A DNA stretch of 64,000 nucleotides from Dama dama (Eukaryota; Chordata; Mammalia; Artiodactyla; Cervidae). A model generated the notes under the pieces. That model did no database searches and was not told where the DNA came from. It worked only from the letters and a program-made list of their open reading frames with translations. The position numbers and the translations under genes are program-made. Positions 10,966 through 21,190 of this stretch are shown one piece after another. Positions within the stretch are counted from its first letter, which is position 1. Each line of letters begins with the position of its first letter. The stretch spans positions 55,503,001-55,567,000 of the forward strand of contig NC_083701.1 in the NCBI RefSeq assembly GCF_033118175.1, read 5' to 3'.

Positions 10966-11542
10966 TAATTTTGTCTTAAAAATTTGAACCAAAGAGATTC
11001 ACTGGAATGGGGAAAAGATGTTGAGCTAAGTACTGTTCCAGACCTTCAGGATGACCAGGGCATTGCCCCTGCCCTCAGAAAGCTTATGGTCTAAGGAAGG
11101 AGAAAGCTAAGTAAATAAGTTAGAGCAATTGCCTTTTTGTATTCTGATAGAAGTATATAAAGTAGAGAAAAGGATAAAAAAATAGTCTATTATGCTGGTA
11201 GATGATTGGAACATGCTTAATAGAGAATGATTCAAGGATTTTGCAAGAAAGACTGGGCTATGCATTCCACATTAGGGGAAGAATATTTAATTCTAATTTC
11301 TGACATGTAGACATTGTCCAGATGTTACCAGAAATATGAGTATAGCTGAAAGAATGTTTTCTTATTTGCCCTATACGGAAAAAATGTGGCACCTTCTTAC
11401 AGATGCTTAACAGGCTCAATTACTAATACTCATGGGATATCGGGGTGTTTAGGCAAAGTTTCAGCAGTACTTCTATACTGCATATGTGTGTGTTGAAATG
11501 CAATTATTGCCAGCTTTCAAAGCAATAGGCTGAAACAGTTAT
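10966..11542. other. Gene-free stretch, possible ancient repeat
   Basis: 'ctgccctcagaaagcttatg' at about 11,070 resembles the old dispersed repeat also suspected at 49-304. Nothing else was recognised. Confidence 0.35.
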
Positions 11543-11552
11543 ATTTGGGGAT

Positions 11553-11801
11553 GCTACTGCTAAGTCACTTCAGTCGTGTCCGACTCTGTGCGACTGCAAC
11601 CCCATCCCTGGGATTCTCCAGGCAAGAACACTGGAGTGGGTTGCCATTTCCTTCTCCAATGCATAAAAGTGAAAAGTGAAAGTGAAGTCTCTCAGTCATG
11701 TCTGACTCTTCGCGATTCCATGGACTGCAGCCTACCAGGCTCCTCCGTCCATGGGATTTTCCAGGCAAGAGTACTGGAGTGGGGTGCCATTGCCTTCTCC
11801 G
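11553..11801 (-). mobile_element. Bov-A2 dimeric SINE with target-site duplication
   Basis: Two BovA units with the gtgaaaagtgaaagtgaagt linker. The first unit has a ~20-base internal loss (gcgactgcaaccccatccct). The 10-bp flank atttggggat occurs at 11,543-11,552 and 11,802-11,811. Confidence 0.93.
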
Positions 11802-11835
11802 ATTTGGGGATAGAGAACTAAATAAACTAGATAAG

Positions 11836-12211
11836 TTCAGTTCAGTTCAGTTCAGTCTCTCAGTCGTGTCTGACTCTTTGCGACCCCGTGAATCATAGCA
11901 CGCCAGGCCTCCCTGTCCATCACCAACCCCCGGAGTCTACTCAAACCCATGTCCATCGAGTCGGTGATGCCATCCAGCCATCTCATCCTCTATCGTCCCC
12001 TTCTCCTCCTGCCCCCAATCCTTCCCAGCATTAGGGTCTTTTCCAATGAGTCAACTCTTCGCATCAGGTGGCCCAAGTATTGGAGTTTCAGCTTCAACAT
12101 CAGTCCTTCTAATGAACACCCAGAACTGATCTCCTTTAGGATAGACTGGTTGTATCTTCTTGCAGTCCAAGGGACTCTCAAGAGTCTTCTCCAACACCAC
12201 AGTTCAAAAGC
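11836..12211 (-). mobile_element. 5'-truncated BovB LINE with target-site duplication
   Basis: The plus strand starts with the complement of the BovB 3' terminal tandem (ttcagttcagttcagttcag) and runs into the RT C-terminal coding complement. The minus-strand peptide MRVPWTARRYNQSILKEISS is visible. The 12-bp flank aaactagataag occurs at 11,824-11,835 and 12,212-12,223. It is only 24 bases from the preceding Bov-A2 duplication. Confidence 0.94.
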
Positions 12212-12839
12212 AAACTAGATAAGGAGTGAAGGTAATCATTTAAAGTATGTAAAGTTTTCCCAAGAGTTACCATTTTCTTATAGAGGGATGTTTTTCAGAA
12301 GAGAAGCAGCTCACATTACTTGACAATATTTTAAAGCATTCACTTTTCTTGTTCTTATACTTTCTTGACAAATATGTTACCCGGTAATGAGATAGAGTGA
12401 CAGGTATAGTATCCATAGAAAAGGAAGAAAAGTATAACCTGAAAGTGGGTTAGATGGTAATATTAAAAAAAAAAAAAAGAGTGCACTACCAGTTGGTTTT
12501 TGTTGGTCTATACTATCTTTGCCAAAATGTATTCTTTTTCTTTTCCTTTTACATTTTGGCTCATTTATATTGCCAAAGATACTAAGCATGTGATTACATT
12601 TTGTGAAGTTGCATCAGGGTCTCTTTTGAAGATGTGTGTATGTCTGTGTGTACACTGTGAAACATGCAAATATTGAAATATATTTTTAATTCTCCTTGGT
12701 TTCTAAATAGAACATGATAGCTAATTCTAAAAAGCGATAGAAGTCCTCTTTTAACAGGAGCAAAGATCTGACTTTTGTTAGGGTTGTGGGTTTGATGAGA
12801 GCTGAACCAAGCACTGGACCATGCAAGATTTCATTTTGT

Positions 12840-12995
12840 CATCACTACTTGACTCTGAGGTCATGGCTCTTATTTCAGATTTTACAGATAAGAAAACCAA
12901 TGCTCAGGAAGGTTAAACTGTATACAATTTAGTGACCAAGCAGAGATTCAAATAAAGATCTGTCCAGCTCTTGAGTTAAATGTCCATTCTACTAT
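12840..12995 (-). mobile_element. MIR SINE
   Basis: Antisense MIR wording: 'attttacagataagaaaacc' and 'gcagagattcaaataaagat'. Confidence 0.6.
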
Positions 12996-14039
12996 GCTCT
13001 GTCACGTTACAGAAGGTCTGAAGTGAATGGGAGAAACTTCTGTGTAGGAAAAACCAAACCAAGAGAGCAAGTTGCTTATGCCAATTCATAGGAGGAATGA
13101 TCAGGGTGCAAAGAAACACAGAGGGAACCTGGTGGCTTTCTTTAAACAATGAAAGGATTATCAGGCCGAAGGACCTATTATGATTGATTTATATAATCCC
13201 TAAGAAGACTATGAACCCATATTTATGTGTAAGTTGCAGGGAAACGTCATTGTGTGAAAGAATTTTCCAAAGAGATAATGACAGACTGCGGCTGCTTCGA
13301 AGCTAATCAGTTTTCTGTCAGTGGACACATTCAGTCATATGGTGTGTAACCATTTCATAGTCCATTACCAAAAACAATCAAATGTAAATTTTGCAGTTTG
13401 ATGAAGTTGCCTTTTAAAAAATTCTGACTGCTGTCAGTTGAATAAACTATGCAGTTTGGTTAAATACCAAAGAAAGTGATTGAGTGTTTTTCCAAATAAA
13501 CAACTGAAAGCTGATAGCCTAGGTTATAGCCATGCTGGGGTTTCTGCTAGATATTTTTTTTTTCCTTTGGTTTTACTTGAGTGTATAAAAGGTGACTTGG
13601 AAAGCATACCTCTTTTTTCTAGTTTTGAGTATTCATATTTTACATGACAACTTAAGCATATAACATGGCTGAAATCAACTCAAGTAAACTCATATGTCAA
13701 ACTGAAGTTTATAATACATCCTACATGTATAGGTATATAGATTATTCTGACTTCAACTAAAATGAAGTGTTTCTGAATGTGAATGTTTTGGTAGCATCAG
13801 CCTATTGGTTTTAAAAGACATATTAAGTTTTGTAGAAAACCTCTGATTTCCTAGTTATTGTATCATGTATGGCTTTGGGTGAGTCATTTCAGTATATATA
13901 CCTTGGCTTAGCACAAATATGACTAAATTACAATCATAAAAAGATTGACAATTTATAAATCGAAATGCATGTCAATATAGAATTTTAAAGCATCCCATAT
14001 TTGCACTCATCTGTATCTGCATATTTGAACCTATTCAAT

Positions 14040-14165
14040 GAATGAACAAATGGAAACTTTCTTCTCAATAACCTTGAGCATTTCACTTCACACCTCTGAG
14101 CTTCTGCCTGTCTACAAAAGGAAGGAATTGAATCTGAAATATTTCAGGTGTTTTTCTAGTGTAAA
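14040..14165 (+). mobile_element. MIR SINE
   Basis: Sense MIR wording: 'cttgagcatttcacttcaca', 'cctctgagcttctgcctgtc' and the tctacaaaagga equivalent of tctgtaaaatgg. Confidence 0.55.
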
Positions 14166-14299
14166 TGGGTAGTTTGTAAATTTGGTAATGTATCAACTCC
14201 CAGAGAGAATCCAGAAATACTTAAAAAACAAGTGTGATTAAAATAGGAAATGTTTTCCATAATCTTCTGTGGTTTGCAGCTCATGTCCTCTCTGCAAAT

Positions 14300-14830
14300 C
14301 AGGATGCTTGAGCCCCAGTTTTCATGAGCCACCCACCTCTATGCAGACAATTTCCAGATCTTCCTCTTCTGCCCTGACCTTTATATTCTCTCCAGTCACA
14401 GATTTCATCCTGTTTATGAAACATCTTTACTTAGATGTTCTGCCATCACCTAAATCTAAACATGAAAAAAAAAAGAAATTCATGGTGTCCCTTTAGCCTA
14501 TCTATCCTGCTTTTCCTGTGTCTTCATTTTCAGGCAGATACCCTGGGTTTCCCCTGCCCAGTCCCAGTCATTCACAACTGGAGGCTAGCCTTAAGTTCTT
14601 CTGATTCCTACTCAATGTTTTTTCATTTCTGTACGTTTGCATTTTCACAGTCTCATCCTTGTCCATGCCTTGTACTTCCAGACTTATTTTAGGGGCTTTC
14701 AAGCAAACCTACCTGTCTGTATTCTTTTCTTATTTTCATGGACTCGATGAAAGTTGTAGAATTCTTTCATTCAAATGCCTTTTGAGCAGCAAGACAAACT
14801 TCATTCCTGACTCTAATAATTTAGCAGCTG
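14300..14830 (+). mobile_element. L2 LINE-like fragment
   Basis: The pyrimidine-rich wording 'gcagacaatttccagatctt', 'cctcttctgccctgac' and 'ctttagcctatctatcctgc' follows the L2-type 3' region in order. Short open frames across it are chance reads of this element. Confidence 0.5.
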
Positions 14831-15084
14831 GTATGTGGCTTTAGGGTGGTACTTATTTTTATATATAAATTCCAAGCATAAATGTTTACTTATGTAAGTT
14901 CTATCTTTCATACTAAATTAGGAGTTTGTTTAAGATTAGAACCGGGTCCTTTCCTCTCTTCTCCCTTTTTTTCCCTATAGATTTTATCGAATAGCCACTT
15001 GTGTAAGACATTCTACCAAGCACTTTGGCAGATACAAATATGGATGAAACATGACTTTTATCCTTAGGAAAAGAACTCCCACTT

Positions 15085-15478
15085 CATAAAGTAAAGGAAA
15101 CTAAAATTTATTGAGTACATTTATGTTGCTGGGTTTAGGTCAAGGCATAAATTATCTTATTTAAGTCTTCTTAAAAACTTTCTTCCAGCTTTATTGATAT
15201 ATAATTGATATGTAACATTGTGTAAGTTTAAGGTGTACAACATAATGGTTTGATATATTGCAAAATGACTATCTCAATAAGGTTAGTTAACATATCCATC
15301 ACCTCACATAGTTTGTTTTTTTTTTTTTTTTTGGTGTGGTGAGAATTTTTAAGATCTACTCTTTTAACAACTTTCAAATACATAGTAAAAGGCATTGTTA
15401 ACTATACTCTTCTTAAAACTTTGTACAATAAATTATTATTCCCATTTTATAGATGAAGACAAGGTTAGAAGAGGTCAA
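15085..15478 (-). mobile_element. MIR SINE split by an L1 fragment
   Basis: The left part (aatttattgagtacatttat … ttatcttatttaagtc) and the right part (cattttatagatgaagacaa … agaagaggtcaa) join into one MIR once the L1M piece at 15,180-15,415 is removed. This ordering shows that the MIR is older than the L1. Confidence 0.6.
15180..15415 (-). mobile_element. L1 3' fragment (L1MA-like)
   Basis: Antisense L1 wording: 'ttattgatatataattgata' and 'taaggtgtacaacataatgg'. A T16 run interrupts it at about 15,316-15,332. Confidence 0.7.
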
Positions 15479-15499
15479 ATCACCTCTAGGTTTGTTGCA

Positions 15500-15709
15500 G
15501 CTTCCCCGGCGGCTCGGAGGTAAAGAATCTGCCTGCTAAGGCAGGAAACATGGGCTTGATTCCTGGATCTGGAAGATCCCCTGGAGAAGGAAATGGCAAA
15601 CCATTCCAGTATTCTTGCCTGGAAAATCCCATGGACAGAGGAGCCTGGTGGGCTCCAGTCCATGGGGTCACAAAGAGTTGGACACAACTTAGCAACTAAA
15701 CAACAAAAA
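15500..15709 (+). mobile_element. Bov-tA SINE with target-site duplication
   Basis: Full head, BovA body and A-rich tail (aactaaacaacaaaaaa). The flanks aggtttgttg (15,488-15,497) and aggtttattg (15,710-15,719) match at nine of ten bases. Confidence 0.92.
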
Positions 15710-15719
15710 AGGTTTATTG

Positions 15720-17879
15720 ACTGTGAAACCCCATTTCTTCCACTGGCCTGTACTGGAATCTATATTTAATAGTTCCTAAATTAATGGCATTAATTCTGGT
15801 ATTATAACAGCCTAACTGTTTTCCAAATGGTTGCTTGCAAGTTTAAGTAATTAATATGCATCTAGACTTTTGGTTTCTTTTCTCATAAATAAGTGGTGCT
15901 GTGGTTACTGACATAAACAAGCTTATTATTTAGATCATAAACACTATTGTAAACAGTATTCCATGGAACACAGAAGACCTATGTATCTTAGAAACTATAC
16001 AATAATATGGTATTATATTTAGATCTCAAAAAATTTTATTTAATGTTTAAAATTCATTTAAAAACATACATTTGTTACTTAATTATATATCATATGCTAC
16101 CTTTAAAAAAAAAAAGATGTAGCATATAGCTATCTCTCCGATGAATTATTTTGTTAATTCTGTCCTTCTATAAACCTTGGTAGGGCTTTCTTAGGATGCC
16201 CATTATTAAACCAAATAAGGCTATTTTTTTTCCCTCCAAGACCACACACCACATAAAATAGATTTGTGTATGGAGTGATTTTTGTCAACAGTCATCAAAA
16301 GAACATCAGATAATTTCTCTGATAGCCTTGGCTCAAAATCTCTATCAGGTTGAGAGGCAAATAGTAGCGATAAATATGTGTTTTTTTCCTGCCTGCAGAT
16401 TCACTGCCTTTCAAGATAACTTTAATAAATAACTACAGTGTATGATAAAAGTTCTTCAGTTCCCTTGTTTACAGTAAAACCACTGCCTTTCTACTGCAAA
16501 CATATTTTGTGAGAACATGACATTTAAAAATTCTGCATAGAAATTATCAAATTTTTTCTGATAAGTATTTTAAATGTTTGTATAAAGCTAAACAATCTTT
16601 ATCAGGAAAAACCTCTGCAATTATTTAAAATGAGATTAAGACAAACTCCCTCCAAAGATGAATAAAGGTAGAGATAATAAAGATTAAGATGGTGACAAAG
16701 AAGAAATGAATGAAGAAGAAGGTGGAGGAAAAGGAAGGGAAAGGAAAAATAATAATGAAGCTAAAATATGAGTTTCCACATGGATCATTATTGACAGAAG
16801 TTTGTGTGATTCCTTGTCTGCCCCTGCATTGTGAAACACACATGAGTTTCCTTCTTTCCTAGGCTTGGATAGCATTATGGATGGTTAAGCTTTTCTGTAC
16901 CTATCAAGTTCTTATGAGTAACTGAGTTAGGTAGGGCTTGAAGACTAAGCTTCATACAGTAGTTACCAGCACAGGATTTTCCTGACACGAGAGAGAAATA
17001 ATCATCTAGTTCCATCAGGTCAAAGCATGCTGGAGAGAAATGCCCTCCAACAACTCCCCCCCATAGAGCCTGATGTCTGGTAAGTAAACTTTAGTCTCCA
17101 GTACTATCAATCCTTTGCTTTTCAGAAACACTTAATTCAACTAAATTTTTTTTTAGTCCTAGATAAAAGGATACCTGTCTGTCCTCTTAGTGTCTACTCT
17201 AGTCCATCTGCCGTCATCTACTATGCTTGGTGATTTATCACATACGTAGCTTGTCAATTAAAAGTGCTTACAAAGACAAAATCTGCAATAATGTTTCTAG
17301 CATGTTTAATAGAGTTTAGTTAAGTAAACATCCTCAACCAAAGCAGCAAGAGATCTTAAAATAAACAGAGCTACTGTGCCAAGTTCACAATTACTCACAT
17401 ATTTAGTGCTCTGCCCATCTTCTAAGCACAGTCATTAAAACCAGATTTGTGTACTTAATGTAATTGTCTTGAAACCATAGCTGTTTAAATACTACAGGCC
17501 ATTTACATGCTTGAACCTTTTTTATTCTCTTTACTCCTTCAGTTTTAAAATAAAACTGGAATTTGTTTCACAAAACTTATTTCAAGGTAGCTAGTAACAA
17601 CTCTCTCTAGAACAAGCCAAATCAAATTACTGGTCCTAGTAGAGTCAACTAATCGTTGGGGGAGACACACTGTTGTTCAGATTCTCCAAACCAAGTGTTC
17701 TTTGGGAAAGTACTGAGAAGTTTCAAATCCCAAATTAGAAGGGTAGCATGGTTAGTTTCTTAAAAGCCCAGTTAAAATGACAACCAAAAAATATCAGTAT
17801 TAAATGTAGCAATATAAGCAGTATTAGATAAATATATAAATTTTGAAGAAAGTCTGCTCTGGCGATGTAATCTTACCTC
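15720..17879. other. Repeat-poor stretch, no gene recognised
   Basis: Over 2 kb with no recognisable SINE or LINE. Poly(T)/poly(A) runs occur at about 16,105-16,115 and 16,227-16,235. A purine-rich patch at 16,690-16,760 gives only low-complexity open frames. The part at 17,160-17,500 reads as unique sequence and could hold conserved non-coding elements. Confidence 0.45.
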
Positions 17880-18028
17880 ACTGGCTCTCAGTTTCTGGCC
17901 TGGGAAATAGTGGCAATGGTGAGAAATGTAGCTATATTGTAAGGTGATTTTTTTTTTTAAATTAAAGAAAATAATATAATGAAGTTATTCACATATTTAT
18001 GTTCAATAAATGTTAGCTATTATAGTGC
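17880..18028 (+). mobile_element. MIR SINE
   Basis: It ends with the diagnostic MIR 3' core 'gttcaataaatgttagctat'. The upstream 'ctggctctcagtttctggcc' matches the MIR pyrimidine segment. Confidence 0.65.
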
Positions 18029-18637
18029 TCAAATATATTAGAATATAATTCCAATTTTATATTTCCATCATTGTTCATATTCATGCAACTAAGTTGTGAT
18101 TTTCAAATATTTCTCCCATATATTTATCTAGGGATTTATATTCATCTGTTAACTGTAGTGGCTTGTTCTTGCTCCAGTGCGAACACTTTGAACTAAGACA
18201 TTCCCCTGAAGGAGCGGATGATGGACGTAAAGTGAGCACAGAATCTGTGGAGCTGTCCTCACGGGTCAGTGTTGAGTTCTATTTTGTTTAACTATATCAT
18301 TAGTGAACTGAGAAAAGGAAGTAAGTAGCATGAGAAACATATCTGCAGATGATAAATGAAGATGAACTTCAAATTCCCAGGAGAGGAGAATATAAATAGA
18401 TTCTCAGCAAGTTCTGAAATTGGTAGCAAAGAAAGAAATGTAGACCTAAATAACAATCTTCCATATAAGCACATGAACATTTTAATAATATGAGACCCAG
18501 AAAGAGGAAAAAGCTAAGCTGATAGATAGTACAAATAGTACAACTTGCCAATGGGGCAGAAGCCCAAAATAACATAGTATGCATTCTCTAATGTTAAATG
18601 CAATCTACCTTTCTCATTTTTTAAATGTATCAATATT
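18029..18637. other. Unique stretch with a candidate small exon
   Basis: No repeat family was recognised with confidence, although 18,490-18,560 is weakly MIR-like. The part at 18,150-18,270 has four CpGs and open frames on both strands; see the separate entry. Everything else is AT-rich and featureless. Confidence 0.4.
18178..18231 (+). other. Candidate 54-nt exon (hypothetical)
   Basis: A pyrimidine-leaning acceptor (cttgttcttgctccag, ending 18,177) and a good donor (aaa/gtgagc, GT at 18,232) bracket 54 nt, a multiple of three. One frame is open through the exon and beyond on both sides (CEHFELRHSPEGADDGRK). The opposite strand also has about 60 open codons here, so coding strand and reality are unproven. 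I do not recognise the peptide. It may be chance. Confidence 0.15.
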
Positions 18638-18843
18638 TCCCTTGTAGCTCAGTTGGTAAAGAATCTGCCTGCTGTTCAGGGACTCAGGTTCAATTCCTAG
18701 GTTGGGAAAATTCCCTGGAGAAGGAAATGGCAACCCACTCCAGTATTCTTGCCTAGAGAATTCCATGAACAGAGGAGCCTAGCAGGCTACAGTTCATGGA
18801 GTTGCAACACGAAGAGTCGGACACAAATGAGCAACTAGCACAC
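18638..18843 (+). mobile_element. Bov-tA SINE
   Basis: Head (cttgtagctcagttggtaaa), BovA body and a tail ending actagcacac. A probable 7-bp flank aaatgta occurs at 18,623-18,629 and 18,844-18,850. The 3' half carries a small insertion (gttgcaacacgaagagtcgg). Confidence 0.88.
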
Positions 18844-18904
18844 AAATGTAATTATGAAATTGAGGAGATTACAGTCTAGCATAGTGTTGAGAAGGTCTTA
18901 GGTT

Positions 18905-19010
18905 TGAGACAGCACTGATATGAGCTGTGTGGCCTTCTGCGTCTGTAAAATAAAGAGAATTATATTACATACTTTGTAAGGTTGTTTTGATGGTAAAATG
19001 AGTGTGGCAT
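18905..19010 (+). mobile_element. MIR SINE fragment
   Basis: Sense MIR wording: 'gccttctgcgtctgtaaaat' and 'gtaaggttgttttgatg'. Confidence 0.6.
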
Positions 19011-19140
19011 GAGATTATAAATTTCATGAGATCAGTAGTGCTGGTGGTTTGCTCACAATTGCGTCTCCATCATCTTTTGTGATGCCTGACATGTGATGGG
19101 CAATGAACACAAGTATTTTGAGATATAATAGTGAATCACA

Positions 19141-19365
19141 AGGGCTTCCCTTGTAGCTCAGATGGTAAAGTGTCTGCCTACAATGTGGGAGACCAGGGTT
19201 CGATCCCTGGATTGGGAAGATCCTCTGGAGAAGGAAATGGCAACCCACTCCAGTACTCTTGTCTGGAAAGTCCCATGGATAGAGGAGCCTGGTAGGCTAC
19301 AGTCCATGCGGTCGCAAAGAGTTGGACACGACTGAGTGGCTTCAGTTCACTTCACTTCACTTCAT
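19141..19365 (+). mobile_element. Bov-tA SINE with target-site duplication
   Basis: Complete element with tail ttcacttcacttcacttca. The 9-bp flank tgaatcaca occurs at 19,132-19,140 and 19,366-19,374. Confidence 0.92.
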
Positions 19366-19439
19366 TGAATCACAGTGTTGTTTTGAAGGTTTGGTAATAT
19401 ATATGAGAAACTATCTTGAGCTTTTATTTATTTACTTGA

Positions 19440-19540
19440 TTACTTAACTGCCTCCTTTCCTAGGATGCCAGCTCCATGCAAGCAAGAAAATTGCTTTCTT
19501 ATTCCTTGCTATATTCCCAGTGTCTAGAACTTTGGCATTC
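19440..19540 (+). mobile_element. L2 LINE 3' end fragment
   Basis: 'ggatgccagctccatgcaag' and 'atattcccagtgtctagaac' follow the L2 3' terminal consensus. Confidence 0.6.
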
Positions 19541-19545
19541 AAATG

Positions 19546-19692
19546 TAGTTTTCCAGCCAGTGCATGGATTACCTGGAAGTTTGTTGAAATGGTAGAATTA
19601 TGGACCTATATTGAGACCTGCTGAATTAGAATCTGCATTTACTATCCATTGATAATTCTTAAACACATTAAATTCAAGAAGCATTGGTTTAT
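19546..19692 (+). mobile_element. MER5A-like DNA transposon relic
   Basis: The middle and 3' half follow the non-autonomous hAT element MER5A: 'attacctggaagtttgttga', 'gacctgctgaattagaatct', 'gcatttac' and a degenerate right terminus near 'aagcattggtt'. Terminal inverted repeats are decayed. It has no coding capacity. Confidence 0.55.
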
Positions 19693-19834
19693 CCTGTCCC
19701 TAGTATTTTTGCTATAGACTGTTACTGGACAAATGACTGCAAATTATATATTAGATTTAGCATGTATAAAATTTACATTTAGCAGATTTAAAATTCTTAC
19801 TGCATGTACACATAATGTTCTTAATAGCTTCAAT

Positions 19835-20070
19835 GAGGTATAATTTACATACCATAAAATTCACCCATTTAAAATATAAATCCAATGACTTTTAGTAAAT
19901 TTACAGAGTAGTGCAACCAGTCCTACAATCTAATTTCAGGAAATTTCCATGATTCTTTAAAAAAAGTTCCCATCTGCAGTCATTCCCTATTTCCAACCTC
20001 AATCCTAAAACCAACTATTATAATAATATTGTTTTAATATCCACCCATCCATTTTCTATTTTAGATGGAG
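19835..20070 (-). mobile_element. L1M 3' fragment
   Basis: Antisense wording typical of old L1 3' UTR: 'caatgaggtataatttacat', 'aaattcacccatttaaaata' and 'agagtagtgcaaccag'. Confidence 0.65.
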
Positions 20071-20579
20071 AGTAACTAAAGGGAGAAGAAATAAATCTCT
20101 TCCATTCCTACTTCAGTAAATAAGAATGATTCTTGAATGAGTTTCACTGTGATTTAACTTGCCATTAACCACATCTAAATGGAATTGATAAACAACTAAG
20201 AATTCAAATGTGGTTCAAGACAGATGTTTACCACTTTCAGGGAACAAAACATTTTCAAATAATCTTTTTTCCCTAAACTTATTGAGCACACATTTACAAG
20301 CAAACATTATCAGTCTAACAAAAACAGAAGCCGAAAGATTTTAGTCTTCTTTAATACGCTAATTACAAATCATTGCTATCCAATCAGGGTCAGTCCTAGG
20401 CCAGTTTACAAGCTTTAACTTAAGTTTCTATTTGATGTTTTGTATTTCTTTAGAAATTTGTGTTAGCTGAGACTGACCTTCTCTGGAAAAGTCTCTTTAC
20501 TCATTCATGCCCTCTACTGAATTCAGGTCCTTAAGTTCTTTCCCATGGACTTTTGAGCAGGCCAGTAAATGATCTCATT
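20071..20579. other. No recognisable feature
   Basis: AT-rich unique-looking DNA. The 3' end (20,500-20,579) may already be decayed L2. Confidence 0.4.
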
Positions 20580-21190
20580 GGCCCCAAATACTCTGTACTT
20601 ATCTCCTATATTCTGTCCTCCCAACTCCAAGAGGAGGTATTTCAAGTTCTTCTGCTTAAAAAACTTTCACGATTCAAAACTATCCACAAAATGAAGTCCA
20701 AACTCTCTCTCACACATTTCATCCAGCCTTATTTTCCTGTCTCATTGCTTGCCACACTCACATTCCCATAGGCTTATTAAGCATGCTACACTTCTCTCTG
20801 TTCTCAAAACTTGCCAAGCACATCATACATCCTCTTTATCTTTGCTAAGGCAGTTCCCTCCTGTTGAATGTTATCCCTTTTTCTCCATTCTTAGGCATTG
20901 GAATCATATTATTTTGTTGTTGTTCAGTCACTAAGTTGTGTCTGACTCTGTGACCCCATATTTAGACAACAACAAATACTTCTGTAACCCATTTTAAAAT
21001 ATTCACTCATTTACTCAATCAGAATTTCCTCTTTCCCTTGTATTGACTTATCATTGTATTTTAACTCAAATTTATTATATAGAATGGTGGACACTATGCC
21101 ATAGTTAATTATGTATTCCACCACATTTCATAGTATCTGGAATGTAATAGGAGCTTAATAAGGAATATATGAATTAATGAATGGTTGAGG
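20580..21190 (+). mobile_element. L2 LINE 3' region, split by a small BovB/SINE piece
   Basis: 'aaaatgaagtccaaactctc', 'tgttctcaaaacttgccaag' and 'gcagttccctcctgttgaat' are in L2 order, followed after the insertion by the L2 tail (gtatctggaatgtaatagga, aattaatgaatgg). A minus-strand Bov 3'-end piece lies at 20,914-20,966. Confidence 0.65.
20914..20966 (-). mobile_element. Very short BovB/Bov-SINE 3' end
   Basis: Only the 3' terminal ~50 bases are present (ttgttgttgttcagtcacta … tgactctgtgacccca). The phrase catatt on both sides may be a 6-bp target-site duplication. It represents extreme 5' truncation. Confidence 0.75.

Larger units (their letters stand above)
12224..14299. other. Repeat-poor stretch with MIR relics
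   Basis: Apart from MIR copies at about 12,840-12,995 and 14,040-14,165 and an A14 run at 12,465-12,478, nothing was recognised. The part at 13,150-13,560 contains several CpGs (ccgaagg, aacgtc, tgcggctgcttcgaagc) in an otherwise CpG-poor background and no recognisable repeat, so it is a candidate for conserved non-coding DNA. No gene is seen. Confidence 0.45.

Noticed and set aside
16625..16875. Minus-strand Phe/Ser-rich open frames resembling a membrane protein
   Set aside because: They arise from a purine-rich low-complexity patch on the plus strand, not from a conserved protein.
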